Shown here piece by piece: positions 44,923-55,219 of a stretch of 64,000 nt of DNA (the first letter of the stretch is position 1; each line of letters opens with the position of its first letter). Source of the DNA: JALORV01 sp963702595 (GTDB lineage Bacteria; Pseudomonadota; Gammaproteobacteria; Burkholderiales; Burkholderiaceae_F); contig CAVPDC010000001.1 in the NCBI GenBank assembly GCA_963702595.1, positions 1-64,000 on the forward strand, given 5' to 3'. Position numbers and translations under genes: made by a program. A model generated the notes under the pieces. The model was not told the DNA's origin. It did not search any database and saw only the letters and a program-made list of their open reading frames with translations.

Positions 44923-46629
44923 ATGGCCGACATCGAGTCGCAAGCGCTCGAGCGCGCTGCGGGCGGACCGGACGAACCGCCGTGGCGCACGCTGGAGTAC
45001 TTCGCGACGACGCGCGTGATCGTCGCGAGCGCTTTGGTCCTCGGTGCCGCGGCGGTCGGCCTACGGCAGGCGGGTGGGGCGGCGACGACGCACTCGGCGC
45101 TGTTCCTGGCGCTGGGGTATTTCGTTGGCGCAGCGCTTTTCGCAGGGTTGGCGCTGTACTGGCGGCGCCACTTCTTCGCCCAGGTCTTCGGCCAGCTGGC
45201 CGTCGACATGGCTGCCGTGACGGCGCTTGTGGTCTCGGCCGGAGGCGTGGCCTCGGGCTGGGTCATTCTCTACCTGTTGCCACTGGCCGGGGCCTCGCTG
45301 CTGCTGCCGCCTTTGCAGGTGTTCTTCGTCTGTTCGCTCGCTGTCCTCGCGATCCTGATCGACGCCGGGCTGCGCGCCCTGGCCGCGGAGTCCGGCGACT
45401 CGCTACTGTTCCAGTCCGGAATCTTCGGCGCGGCGCTGTTTGCGGTTTCGGCGCTGCTGCGGGCGCTCAGTGCCCGGCTGGCGAGTCAGGAGCAGCTCGC
45501 TCGCAGCCGCGGCCGCGACTTGCAGAACCAGCTCGCGATCAACCGGCTCGTCATCGCCCAGATGGACGAGGGCGTCATCGTGGTCGACCGGTCGGGCTGC
45601 GTGCGAGCGAATAACCGCGGTGCACGCCGAATGCTGGGGCTCGATTCCGCCGCGCAATTGACGGGCAAACGACTGTCCGAGATTCCGGCGGCAAGCGAGT
45701 TGGCGGTCGCCTTTTCCGCCTGGAGCGAGGGTGGCCGCAGCGAAGGGCTGTGGTCGAACACCATCGTTCCGACCGCAGACAATGGGGCGGCCATTGCGCC
45801 GGAGGCACGCCTCCGCGCGCGCTTCGCGCGTCCGTCGTCGGCTGCGAGCGAAGAATTCGTCATATTCATCGAGGACGTACGCGACGTCGAGGACCGCGCG
45901 CAGCAGCTGAAACTGGCGGCCATGGGACGGCTGACGGCGTCAATCGCGCACGAGATCCGCAATCCGCTGGCGGCCATCGGCAACGCCGGGCAGTTGCTCA
46001 GCGAGGACGCGCGCGACCCGGTGCTCAAACGGCTCGCCGCCATCGTGCGCGAAAACACGCAGCGGCTCAATCGGCTAGTGGAGGACGTGCTGCGGGTCGC
46101 GCGCCGTGAGCCGCCGCTGGGTGACGAAATCGACCTTGCGAATTTCGTCCGCGAATTCCTGTCCGAGTTCGTCCGCGACCGGGGTCTCGCTCCGTCGACG
46201 ATCGATGCACAGCTCTCGCCGGACCAGCGGGTCAAATTCGAGCAGTCGCATCTGCGGCAGGTGCTCTACAACCTAGTCGATAATGCTCTGCGTTATGCGA
46301 CGGGCAGCGCGGGCAGCGTCTGCGTGATTGTCGAGCCCGCGCCCGAGGGCGACCGGCCGCAGCTCTGGGTGCTCGACGATGGACCGGGAGTTCCCTTCGA
46401 GGCGCGCACGGGTCTGTTCGAGCCGTTCTTCACCACTCGCAACCAGGGCACGGGCCTGGGCCTCTATCTCGCACGCGAGTTCTGCGTGACAAACCGGGCC
46501 GAACTTGCCTACGCCGCGCGCCGCGAAGTCGATGGCAGCACACGCGAAGGGTTCCTGTTGCGCTTCGGGCAGGGCGCGCGCGTCGACGCGAGCCTGCACG
46601 GATTCCTCGATACGATCCCGGTTCGATGA
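44923..46629 (+). CDS. pilS: Type IV pilus sensor histidine kinase PilS
   Basis: Two-component sensor, 568 residues. Six or so N-terminal membrane segments (about 30-190), a PAS-like domain (LVIAQMDEGVIVVDRSGCVR), then HisKA with the phospho-His in SIAHEIRNPLAAIGNAGQLL (about residue 343) and HATPase_c with LYNLVDNALRYAT, LDDGPGVP and GTGLGLYLAREF. In relatives PilS senses pilin in the membrane and controls pilA through PilR. The stop overlaps pilR by 4 bases. Confidence 0.92.
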   Translation: MADIESQALERAAGGPDEPPWRTLEYFATTRVIVASALVLGAAAVGLRQAGGAATTHSALFLALGYFVGAALFAGLALYWRRHFFAQVFGQLAVDMAAVTALVVSAGGVASGWVILYLLPLAGASLLLPPLQVFFVCSLAVLAILIDAGLRALAAESGDSLLFQSGIFGAALFAVSALLRALSARLASQEQLARSRGRDLQNQLAINRLVIAQMDEGVIVVDRSGCVRANNRGARRMLGLDSAAQLTGKRLSEIPAASELAVAFSAWSEGGRSEGLWSNTIVPTADNGAAIAPEARLRARFARPSSAASEEFVIFIEDVRDVEDRAQQLKLAAMGRLTASIAHEIRNPLAAIGNAGQLLSEDARDPVLKRLAAIVRENTQRLNRLVEDVLRVARREPPLGDEIDLANFVREFLSEFVRDRGLAPSTIDAQLSPDQRVKFEQSHLRQVLYNLVDNALRYATGSAGSVCVIVEPAPEGDRPQLWVLDDGPGVPFEARTGLFEPFFTTRNQGTGLGLYLAREFCVTNRAELAYAARREVDGSTREGFLLRFGQGARVDASLHGFLDTIPVR

Positions 46630-48101
46630 GCGAAGCCCAGCGTTCCGAAGCCCCTCGATCGCCGGCGAGCCGGCGGTCGCCCGCAGTGCTCGTCGTCGAC
46701 GACGAGGCGGATCTGCGCGAGCTGTTGTCGCTCACGCTGCTGCGTCTCGGCCTCGACGTGGACACGGCGGAATCGGTATCGGCGGCGCGTTCGCTGCTCG
46801 CGCGCAACCGGTACTCGTTGTGCCTGACCGACATGCGCCTGCCTGACGGGACGGGCCTCGAACTGGTACGTGAGGTGGCGCTGTCGTCCGGCCCGCCGAT
46901 CGCCGTGATCACCGCCTACGGCAGCGCGGAGAACGCCGTAGCGGCGCTGAAGGCCGGCGCCTTCGATTACCTGACAAAGCCCGTCGATCTCGACCAGTTG
47001 CGACTGCTGGTCCGATCGGCGATACGCGATGCAAGCGGGGCGGCACTCGGCCACGCCGAAGCCGTGCGCGAACCGGTGCCTGCGTTGGAGCGGCTGATCG
47101 GCACGACGCCGGCGATGCAGCAGATGCGTGCCCTCATCGAGCGGCTCGCTCGCAGCATGGCGCCGGTGGCCATCTGTGGGGAATCCGGTAGCGGCAAGGA
47201 ACTGGCAGCGCGTGCGATCCACGAATCGTCGGCGAGGCGCGTGCAGCCGTTCGTGGCGGTCAATTGCGGTGCTATTCCGGAAAATCTGATGGAGGCCGAG
47301 TTTTTCGGCTATCGCAAGGGGGCCTTCACCGGCGCTGACCGGGACCGCGACGGATTTTTCCAGGCGGCGGCGGGCGGGACGCTATTCCTCGACGAAGTCG
47401 CCGACCTGCCGCTTGCGATGCAGGTCAAGCTACTGCGCGCGATCCAGGAGCGACGTGTGCGCAAAGTGGGATCGCCGACCGAGGAATCCGTCGATGTGCG
47501 GCTTGTCAGCGCCACGCATCAGGACCTTGCCGCTTTGGTGGCGGCGGGGCGTTTTCGGCAGGACCTTTTTTACCGGCTCAACGTCATCGAGCTCAGGGTA
47601 CCGCCGCTGCGCGAGCGGCTTGACGATATCGAGCTGCTGGCCGACGCAGTCCTCGCCCGCATTGCTGCGCGGACCGGCGGTCCTGCCGCACGCTTGTCTC
47701 CCGCCGCGCTGGCGGCTCTGAAGCCTTACCGCTTCCCGGGCAACGTGCGCGAGCTCGAGAACATCCTCGAGCGAGCGGTCGCGCTGGCTGGCGACGACGT
47801 GTTGATGGCGGACGACCTGCTGTTGACTGGGCCGGGAGTCGACCTGCCACTCGAAGCAGAGCCCGTCCCGGCCGATGAGGGCCCCGGCGCTGCGGCCACG
47901 GACGAAGGCAATGGCGACGGCTCCTACGACATGGTGGACGGCGTGCCGTCGTCGCTGCCGGCGTTCCTCGACGAGCACGAGCGCAGCGCGATCCGTACGG
48001 CCCTGGCGAAGACGCGTTACAACCGAACGGCTGCTGCCCAGCTCCTGGGGATCACCTTCCGGCAGCTGCGCTATCGGATGCAGCGACTGAACATCAAGTG
48101 A
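46626..48101 (+). CDS. pilR: Sigma-54-dependent response regulator PilR
   Basis: 491 residues in three domains. Receiver with VLVVDDEADLRELLS and the phospho-acceptor Asp69 in LTDMRLPDG; AAA+ domain with Walker A GESGSGKELAAR, the sigma-54-contacting GAFTGA (about residue 231) and GGTLFLDEVADL; and a Fis-type HTH at the end (NRTAAAQLLGITFRQLRYRM). It is the partner of pilS. Targets probably include pilA, which is not in this window; the pilB-pilC-pilD genes are at 29.6-33.5 kb. Confidence 0.94.
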   Translation: MSEAQRSEAPRSPASRRSPAVLVVDDEADLRELLSLTLLRLGLDVDTAESVSAARSLLARNRYSLCLTDMRLPDGTGLELVREVALSSGPPIAVITAYGSAENAVAALKAGAFDYLTKPVDLDQLRLLVRSAIRDASGAALGHAEAVREPVPALERLIGTTPAMQQMRALIERLARSMAPVAICGESGSGKELAARAIHESSARRVQPFVAVNCGAIPENLMEAEFFGYRKGAFTGADRDRDGFFQAAAGGTLFLDEVADLPLAMQVKLLRAIQERRVRKVGSPTEESVDVRLVSATHQDLAALVAAGRFRQDLFYRLNVIELRVPPLRERLDDIELLADAVLARIAARTGGPAARLSPAALAALKPYRFPGNVRELENILERAVALAGDDVLMADDLLLTGPGVDLPLEAEPVPADEGPGAAATDEGNGDGSYDMVDGVPSSLPAFLDEHERSAIRTALAKTRYNRTAAAQLLGITFRQLRYRMQRLNIK

Positions 48102-48167
48102 GTTTCCAGTGAGCTTGGCGCATATCGCGGCGGGTTGCTCGCCCGCCGAGGGAACGGTTGGCGGGCC

Positions 48168-48731
48168 ATGCCGCAATCGTCACTGCACGTAGCGGCGGAC
48201 GGGTGGGTCGCTGGGGTTGACCGCCTGCGCTCGCCTAACGCGGACGCCCGGCCCCCAGAGGCTCAAGTCAGCCTGGTCGTGATCCACAACATCAGCTTGC
48301 CACCGGGCTCCTATGGCAGCGGCCACGTCGAGCGCCTCTTCCTGAACCAGCTCGACGTCGGAACGGACGGATTCCTTGCGCGCGTGGCCGGTGCACGCGT
48401 CTCGGCACACTTGTACATCGATCGCAGCGGGCGCTGTATCCAGTTCGTGTCATGCCTCGATCGCGCCTGGCATGCCGGTGCCTCGGCGTTCCGGGGCCGG
48501 CAGCGCTGCAACGACTTCTCGGTCGGCATCGAACTCGAAGGCTCGGACTTTGAGCCTTTCACCGATGTGCAGTATGTCTCGATCAACGCGCTACTGCATG
48601 CACTCGCGGCCGCGTATCCGCTCGAAGCGGTCGTGGGACATAGCGATATCGCGACCGACCGCAAGACGGACCCCGGCCCGTTCTTCGATTGGGCCCGGCT
48701 CCGCGTGTCGCCCGACCTGATCGCGCACTGA
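48168..48731 (+). CDS. ampD: 1,6-anhydro-N-acetylmuramyl-L-alanine amidase AmpD
   Basis: Cytoplasmic zinc amidase of cell wall recycling. 187 residues from ATG 48168 (E. coli 183). VSLVVIHNISLPPGSYG carries the first zinc His, then HVERLFLN; WHAGASAFRGRQRCNDFSVG and GIELEGSD follow; VGHSDIATDRKTDPGP near the end holds the second His and the Asp. An in-frame TTG at 48135 is less likely. In many Gram-negatives AmpD loss induces AmpC beta-lactamase through AmpR; neither gene is here. Confidence 0.95.
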   Translation: MPQSSLHVAADGWVAGVDRLRSPNADARPPEAQVSLVVIHNISLPPGSYGSGHVERLFLNQLDVGTDGFLARVAGARVSAHLYIDRSGRCIQFVSCLDRAWHAGASAFRGRQRCNDFSVGIELEGSDFEPFTDVQYVSINALLHALAAAYPLEAVVGHSDIATDRKTDPGPFFDWARLRVSPDLIAH

Positions 48732-48792
48732 TCTCCTGCGTATTCAAGCTTGCCTGCGCACCCTCGCGTGTGCGCTGCCGCATGGCTGCCTG

Positions 48793-48821
48793 TTGAAGTT
48801 CGGGAAAAGTTTCCCTATGAT
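48793..48821 (+). promoter_or_regulatory. Sigma-70 promoter of nrdAB
   Basis: TTGAAG at 48793-48798, exactly 17 bases of spacer, TATGAT at 48816-48821. The NrdR boxes lie immediately downstream, covering the expected transcription start. Confidence 0.7.
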
Positions 48822-48827
48822 GCGCAA

Positions 48828-48843
48828 ACACTAAAACTAGTGC
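48828..48843. promoter_or_regulatory. NrdR box 1
   Basis: ACACTAAAACTAGTGC, a CACTA / TAGTG palindrome matching the NrdR consensus (acaCwAtATaTwGtgt). Its centre is 31 bases, three helical turns, from that of box 2, the spacing characteristic of NrdR pairs. The repressor NrdR senses ATP/dATP through an ATP cone. Confidence 0.75.
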
Positions 48844-48858
48844 TCGCAAGCGGTCATG

Positions 48859-48874
48859 CCACAACATATTGTGG
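48859..48874. promoter_or_regulatory. NrdR box 2
   Basis: CCACAACATATTGTGG, an almost perfect palindrome with one mismatched pair, close to the NrdR consensus. Together with box 1 it should place nrdAB under NrdR repression. Confidence 0.8.
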
Positions 48875-49084
48875 TTGGCGTTGAGGTCAAGAACTTCGGC
48901 GTCTGACGGGCACGGGCCAGGCCAAGCGGCGGAAAGCGGGTCCCCACGTGCGGTGGCGCAGTGCTGCGCGCGCAGGGGTAGCGAAGGTAGACAACAACCA
49001 GGACGGCTACAGCTTGTGGGTGCGGCAGCAAGGAAGGCCGCCCACTGTGCTCCGTCTTCGGGTGCAAGGAGCATCGGAGGGTTT

Positions 49085-51985
<2,901 letters not shown>

Positions 51986-52020
51986 TGCACAACACAAACA
52001 AGATAGAGGAGTAGCCAAGC

Positions 52021-53151
52021 ATGCTGGCCTGGGAAGACAACCCCGCACCACTGGCGCCGCAGCCTGCCCTGCAATCCGCCGTTCCGATCGGCGGGACGGC
52101 GGATCCGACGCCGGAGAAAGCGGCGCCAGACCTCAGGCGGGTCAATGTCGCCGACAAGCGGATCATCAACGGTGCGACCGACGTCAATCAGCTGGTGCCG
52201 TTCAAGTACAAGTGGGCCTGGGAGAAGTACCTCTCGACCTGCGCGAACCACTGGATGCCGCAGGAAGTGAACATGTCGCGCGACATCGGCCTGTGGAAGG
52301 ATCCGAACGGATTAACCGAGGACGAGCGCCGGCTCGTCAAGCGCAACCTCGGCTTCTTCGTGACGGCCGACTCGCTCGCCGCCAACAACATCGTGCTGGG
52401 CACCTACCGCCACATCACGGCCCCGGAGTGCCGGCAGTTCCTGCTGCGCCAGGCGTTCGAGGAGGCGATCCATACCCACGCCTACCAGTACATCGTCGAA
52501 TCGCTCGGGCTGGACGAAGGCGAGATCTTCAACGCCTACCACGAGGTCGCGTCGATCCGGGACAAAGACGAGTTCCTGATCCCCTTCATCGACACGCTGA
52601 CGGACCCGCACTTCAAGACCGGGACAATCGAGAGCGATCAGGCCCTGCTGCGCAGTCTCATCGTATTTGCCTGCCTGATGGAAGGACTGTTCTTCTACGT
52701 CGGGTTCACGCAGATCCTGGCGCTGGGACGGCAGAACAAGATGACCGGCGCGGCGGAGCAGTACCAGTACATCCTGCGCGACGAGTCGATGCACTGCAAT
52801 TTCGGCATCGACCTGATCAACCAGATCAAGCTCGAGAACCCCCAACTCTGGACGCCGCAGTTCCGGGAAGAAGTGCGGGGGCTCTTCAAGAAGGCCGTCG
52901 ACCTCGAGTACGCCTACGCGGAGGACACGATGCCGCGGGGCGTGCTGGGCCTCAACGCGCCGATGTTCAAGGGCTATCTGCGCTACATCGCCAACCGGCG
53001 CGCGCAGCAGATCGGCATCGAAGCGCTCTTCCCGCAGGAGGAAAACCCGTTCCCCTGGATGAGCGAAATGATCGATCTGAAAAAGGAACGCAACTTCTTC
53101 GAGACGCGCGTCATCGAGTATCAATCCGGCGGTGCGCTCTCGTGGGACTGA
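52021..53151 (+). CDS. nrdB: Ribonucleoside-diphosphate reductase, beta subunit
   Basis: Radical-generating subunit of class I reductase, 376 residues. Predicted metal ligands: Asp117 (FFVTADSLA), Glu148 and His151 (FEEAIHTHAY), Glu221 (CLMEGLFF), Glu255 and His258 (RDESMHCNFG). Tyr155 is in the place of the radical tyrosine. The overall sequence resembles the Chlamydia-type subfamily (GFFxTAxSL), but the Asp ligand and Tyr are kept, so a tyrosyl-radical enzyme is expected rather than the Tyr-less class Ic. It starts 35 bases after nrdA; GAGGAG precedes it. Confidence 0.96.
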   Translation: MLAWEDNPAPLAPQPALQSAVPIGGTADPTPEKAAPDLRRVNVADKRIINGATDVNQLVPFKYKWAWEKYLSTCANHWMPQEVNMSRDIGLWKDPNGLTEDERRLVKRNLGFFVTADSLAANNIVLGTYRHITAPECRQFLLRQAFEEAIHTHAYQYIVESLGLDEGEIFNAYHEVASIRDKDEFLIPFIDTLTDPHFKTGTIESDQALLRSLIVFACLMEGLFFYVGFTQILALGRQNKMTGAAEQYQYILRDESMHCNFGIDLINQIKLENPQLWTPQFREEVRGLFKKAVDLEYAYAEDTMPRGVLGLNAPMFKGYLRYIANRRAQQIGIEALFPQEENPFPWMSEMIDLKKERNFFETRVIEYQSGGALSWD

Positions 53152-53753
53152 AGTGAAACAGATCACATCGAAGTGTTGAAGCAACGCGCGAACGAAAAAG
53201 AAGTGGGTCAAATCACACACAATTCGTTCTTCGATGCAGAAAATTCTTGCGATCGATTTCGATTGCGAGTAAAAAGCGAACCGTTAATTAGTAGCTCGAT
53301 CGATGTTTGGAGTTGTGCATCACGCCGGCATCGATCAAACACTGAATTGACCACAGACAGTCACAGTCGACCAGTAAACGCAGAGGACCACGCTCCAAAG
53401 CAGAACGAGACCCCAGTGTCTTGGGGGATTGTTCCCGCCGCGAAATCGACCCTGTCCTGCGCCAAGCCTTTCGTGCTTGCTGCCCCTCTACCGAACGCCG
53501 GACCTGTTCCGGCGTTTTTCTTGCGCGCGCGATCCGCTATGCGGCCTCGCGTGCGCCGTCCCGAATTCATCAGCGTCAGCGGTCAGTGCGCTGCACGTTC
53601 CGCGCTCAGCTCGGATATGCGGATCAAACGCATTTCTGGGGGTGTCGCGGCGACAGAGCATCTGCGTGCGCCGATGAATAGCCCGACTGGCGGTACCTCC
53701 GCGCAGCGGGTTTCATTCTCGAAACCTCAACGTTGATATTGAAGGAGATACAC
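53152..53753 (+). other. Gap between nrdB and the first H1-like gene
   Basis: 602 bases with no convincing gene. The first 250 are unusually A/T-rich for this genome. Then come a CCCCA / TGGGG hairpin near 53412-53427, a CAAGC / GCTTG hairpin near 53463-53479, and an intrinsic terminator at 53494-53522. A 187-codon open frame across it has no protein-like features and reads through the terminator. It may hold a small RNA or the 3' UTR of nrdB. Confidence 0.6.
53494..53522 (+). terminator. Intrinsic terminator with no gene directly upstream
   Basis: Perfect 9-base stem AACGCCGGA (53494-53502) and TCCGGCGTT (53508-53516), loop CCTGT, tail TTTCTT. It is 340 bases after nrdB. Confidence 0.85.
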
Positions 53754-53897
53754 ATGGCCACGAAGAAAGCTGCCAAGAAGACCGCGAAGAAAGCCACCAA
53801 GAAGCCTGCCAAGAAGGCCGCGAAGAAGACCGTAAAGAAAGCTGCCAAGAAGACCGCGAAGAAGGCCAAGAAGGCTACTAAGAAGGCCAAGAAGTAG
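53754..53897 (+). CDS. Histone H1-like lysine/alanine-rich protein, short
   Basis: 47 residues composed almost only of Lys, Ala and Thr, built from AAKKTAKKA-type repeats (MATKKAAKKTAKKATKK, then PAKKAAKKTVKK). It resembles the C-terminal tail of eukaryotic H1 and bacterial H1-like proteins (for example Bordetella BpH1), expected to bind DNA non-specifically. A clear SD AAGGAGA lies at 53741-53747. It is too short for a 60-codon cutoff, so it is easily missed. A 10-base hairpin follows at 53923. The second, longer H1-like gene is 144 bases downstream with the same first seven residues. Confidence 0.85.
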   Translation: MATKKAAKKTAKKATKKPAKKAAKKTVKKAAKKTAKKAKKATKKAKK

Positions 53898-53922
53898 TCA
53901 TCGCGGAAACTGCGTAGCGCTC

Positions 53923-53946
53923 ACCGGCTGCCTTCGGGCAGCCGGT
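53923..53946 (+). terminator. Hairpin after the short H1-like gene
   Basis: Perfect 10-base stem ACCGGCTGCC (53923-53932) and GGCAGCCGGT (53937-53946) with a TTCG tetraloop, no T-run. Either a weak terminator or an mRNA-stabilising 3' end. Confidence 0.6.
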
Positions 53947-54041
53947 GTGGCATTCCAGCCCGCGTTCGAGGCAGCAATTCGCGCTCGGACCGGAATGCGC
54001 TGTCGCTAGGCACTTCACGCCATTCTCTTTAGGAGACTGAC

Positions 54042-54530
54042 ATGGCAACGAAGAAAGCCGCCAAAAAGCGCGCCGTCAAGAAGGCCGCGACCAAGGCGAA
54101 GGTGAAGAAAGCCGTCAAGAAGGCGAAAAAGGCGGTCAAGAAAGCCAAGGTCAAGCGCGCCGTCAAGAAGGCCGTGACCAAGGCGAAGGCAAAAAAGGCC
54201 GTCAAGAAGGTAAAACGGGCGGTCAAAAAGGCGAAGGTCAAGCGCGCTGTCAAGAAGGCCGTGACCAAGGCCAAGGCGAAAAAGGCCGTCAAGAAAGTCA
54301 AGAAGGCGGTCGTCAAGGCCAAGGTGAAGAAAGCGGTTGCGAAGGCCAAGGCGCCGGTTGTGAAGGCGGTGCAAGCGGTAAAGGTTGCTGTCGCGCCGAA
54401 GCCGGCGCCGAAGCCCGCGGCTGCACCGGCGCCTGCGCCGGCGATGCCGTCGACTGCTGCTGCTCCCGGCGCCAAGACGGCGCTGAATCCAGCGGCGGCG
54501 TGGCCGTTCCCGACCGGCAGCCGTCCGTAA
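54042..54530 (+). CDS. Histone H1-like protein, long
   Basis: 162 residues. Residues 1-110 are Lys/Ala/Val repeats, including a 28-residue unit repeated exactly (31-58 and 60-87). A Pro/Ala hinge (PKPAPKPAAAPAPAPA) follows, and the protein ends in the distinct conserved peptide LNPAAAWPFPTGSRP. The basic part should coat DNA; the function of the WPFPTG tail is unknown to me. SD TAGGAGA at 54030-54036. Followed by a strong terminator. The repeat makes length variation between strains likely, as reported for BpH1 of Bordetella. Confidence 0.9.
   Translation: MATKKAAKKRAVKKAATKAKVKKAVKKAKKAVKKAKVKRAVKKAVTKAKAKKAVKKVKRAVKKAKVKRAVKKAVTKAKAKKAVKKVKKAVVKAKVKKAVAKAKAPVVKAVQAVKVAVAPKPAPKPAAAPAPAPAMPSTAAAPGAKTALNPAAAWPFPTGSRP
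54132..54305 (+). repeat. 87-base tandem repeat inside the long H1-like gene
   Basis: Two units, 54132-54218 and 54219-54305, encode the same 28 residues plus one differing residue. At DNA level they differ at several third codon positions, so protein sequence is conserved more than DNA, which argues for selection or for an old duplication. Confidence 0.85.
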
Positions 54531-54551
54531 CGGTTCGCCGCAGTGCCAGAC

Positions 54552-54581
54552 ACGGGCGCGGAATTCCGCGCCCGTTTTTTT
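54552..54581 (+). terminator. Intrinsic terminator after the long H1-like gene
   Basis: Stem ACGGGCGCGG (54552-54561) and CCGCGCCCGT (54566-54575) around AATT, followed by a run of seven T (54575-54581). One of the two clearest terminators in the window. Confidence 0.93.
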
Positions 54582-54651
54582 GGTGCCGCTACGGCGCGGA
54601 CCTCGCGGTTGTCGCGGCTACAATGCCGCTCGCCCTGTCACCGGATAGCCC

Positions 54652-55191
54652 ATGCTCTTCGTCGATATCGCGCGAGCGCTGCTGGACATCATTGGTTCGC
54701 TGCTCGTTGGGGTCCTGCTGCTGCGGTGCTGGGCGACGTTCATCGGGATGCCGGCGCGCAACCCGCTCGCTCACTTCTCACGTGTATTGACGGACTGGCT
54801 GGTCCGACCGTTGGCGAGGCTGATACCCGCTCGCGGACGCGTCGAGTGGGCAGCGCTGCTCGCCGCGCTGCTGCTGAGCTTCGCGATTGTCGTGCTCAAG
54901 GTGATGGTGGCCGGGCTGAGTCTGGCCTGGGATCTGGTCCTGATCGAGTCCGTGCGCCAGCTGCTCAACTGGGCGCTGTCGCTGGTCATCTGGGTCACGC
55001 TGATCTACGTCATCATCAGCTGGGTGAATCCGCTCGCACCGGTGGCGCCCGCGCTCTCCATGCTGCTGCGGCCTCTATTAGCGCCGATTCAACGCATCCT
55101 GCCCGCGCTCGGCGGGATCGACCTGTCGCCCATGGTGCTGCTGATCATCGTGTACGTGCTGCAGATGGTCGTCGCGCGGGTCGTGATCTGA
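54652..55191 (+). CDS. YggT-family membrane protein
   Basis: 179 residues, two YggT repeats, each with a membrane pair: LVGVLLLRCWATFIGMPARN / NPLAHFSRVLTDWLVRPLAR and VTLIYVIISWVNPLAPVAP / LLRPLLAPIQRILP. The R-x-P-L-[AL]-R/P motifs are typical. Linked in other bacteria to osmotic adaptation and, in some, to cell division or FtsZ-near operons; exact function is not known. It has no close operon partner here; a TACAAT box lies at about 54618. Confidence 0.88.
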   Translation: MLFVDIARALLDIIGSLLVGVLLLRCWATFIGMPARNPLAHFSRVLTDWLVRPLARLIPARGRVEWAALLAALLLSFAIVVLKVMVAGLSLAWDLVLIESVRQLLNWALSLVIWVTLIYVIISWVNPLAPVAPALSMLLRPLLAPIQRILPALGGIDLSPMVLLIIVYVLQMVVARVVI

Positions 55192-55219
55192 ACCCCGCCT
55201 GCCTCACGCGCCGCGGGGA

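Larger units (their letters stand above)
48732..49084 (+). other. Upstream regulatory region of nrdA
   Basis: 353 bases with no gene. It contains a sigma-70 promoter (48793-48821), two NrdR boxes (48828-48843 and 48859-48874), then an untranslated leader of about 250 bases without a clear structure that I can name, and a strong SD GGAGG at 49076-49080. Confidence 0.75.

Noticed and set aside
48869..49084. N-terminal extension of nrdA
   Set aside because: The frame is open, but it begins inside NrdR box 2 and the leader, and the conserved protein and a strong SD point to ATG 49085.
53152..53530. 6S RNA or other known housekeeping RNA
   Set aside because: I could not match the long central-bubble hairpin of 6S RNA or any other known RNA by eye, so only a terminator and an unassigned candidate region are reported.
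53173..53736. 187-codon open frame in the nrdB-H1 gap
   Set aside because: No recognisable domain, poor composition, no good SD, and it runs through a strong terminator.
54029..54553. Antisense frame rich in Phe/Ala/Leu opposite the long H1-like gene
   Set aside because: The complement of Lys/Ala codons automatically reads as Phe/Leu/Ala repeats; it only looks like a membrane protein.
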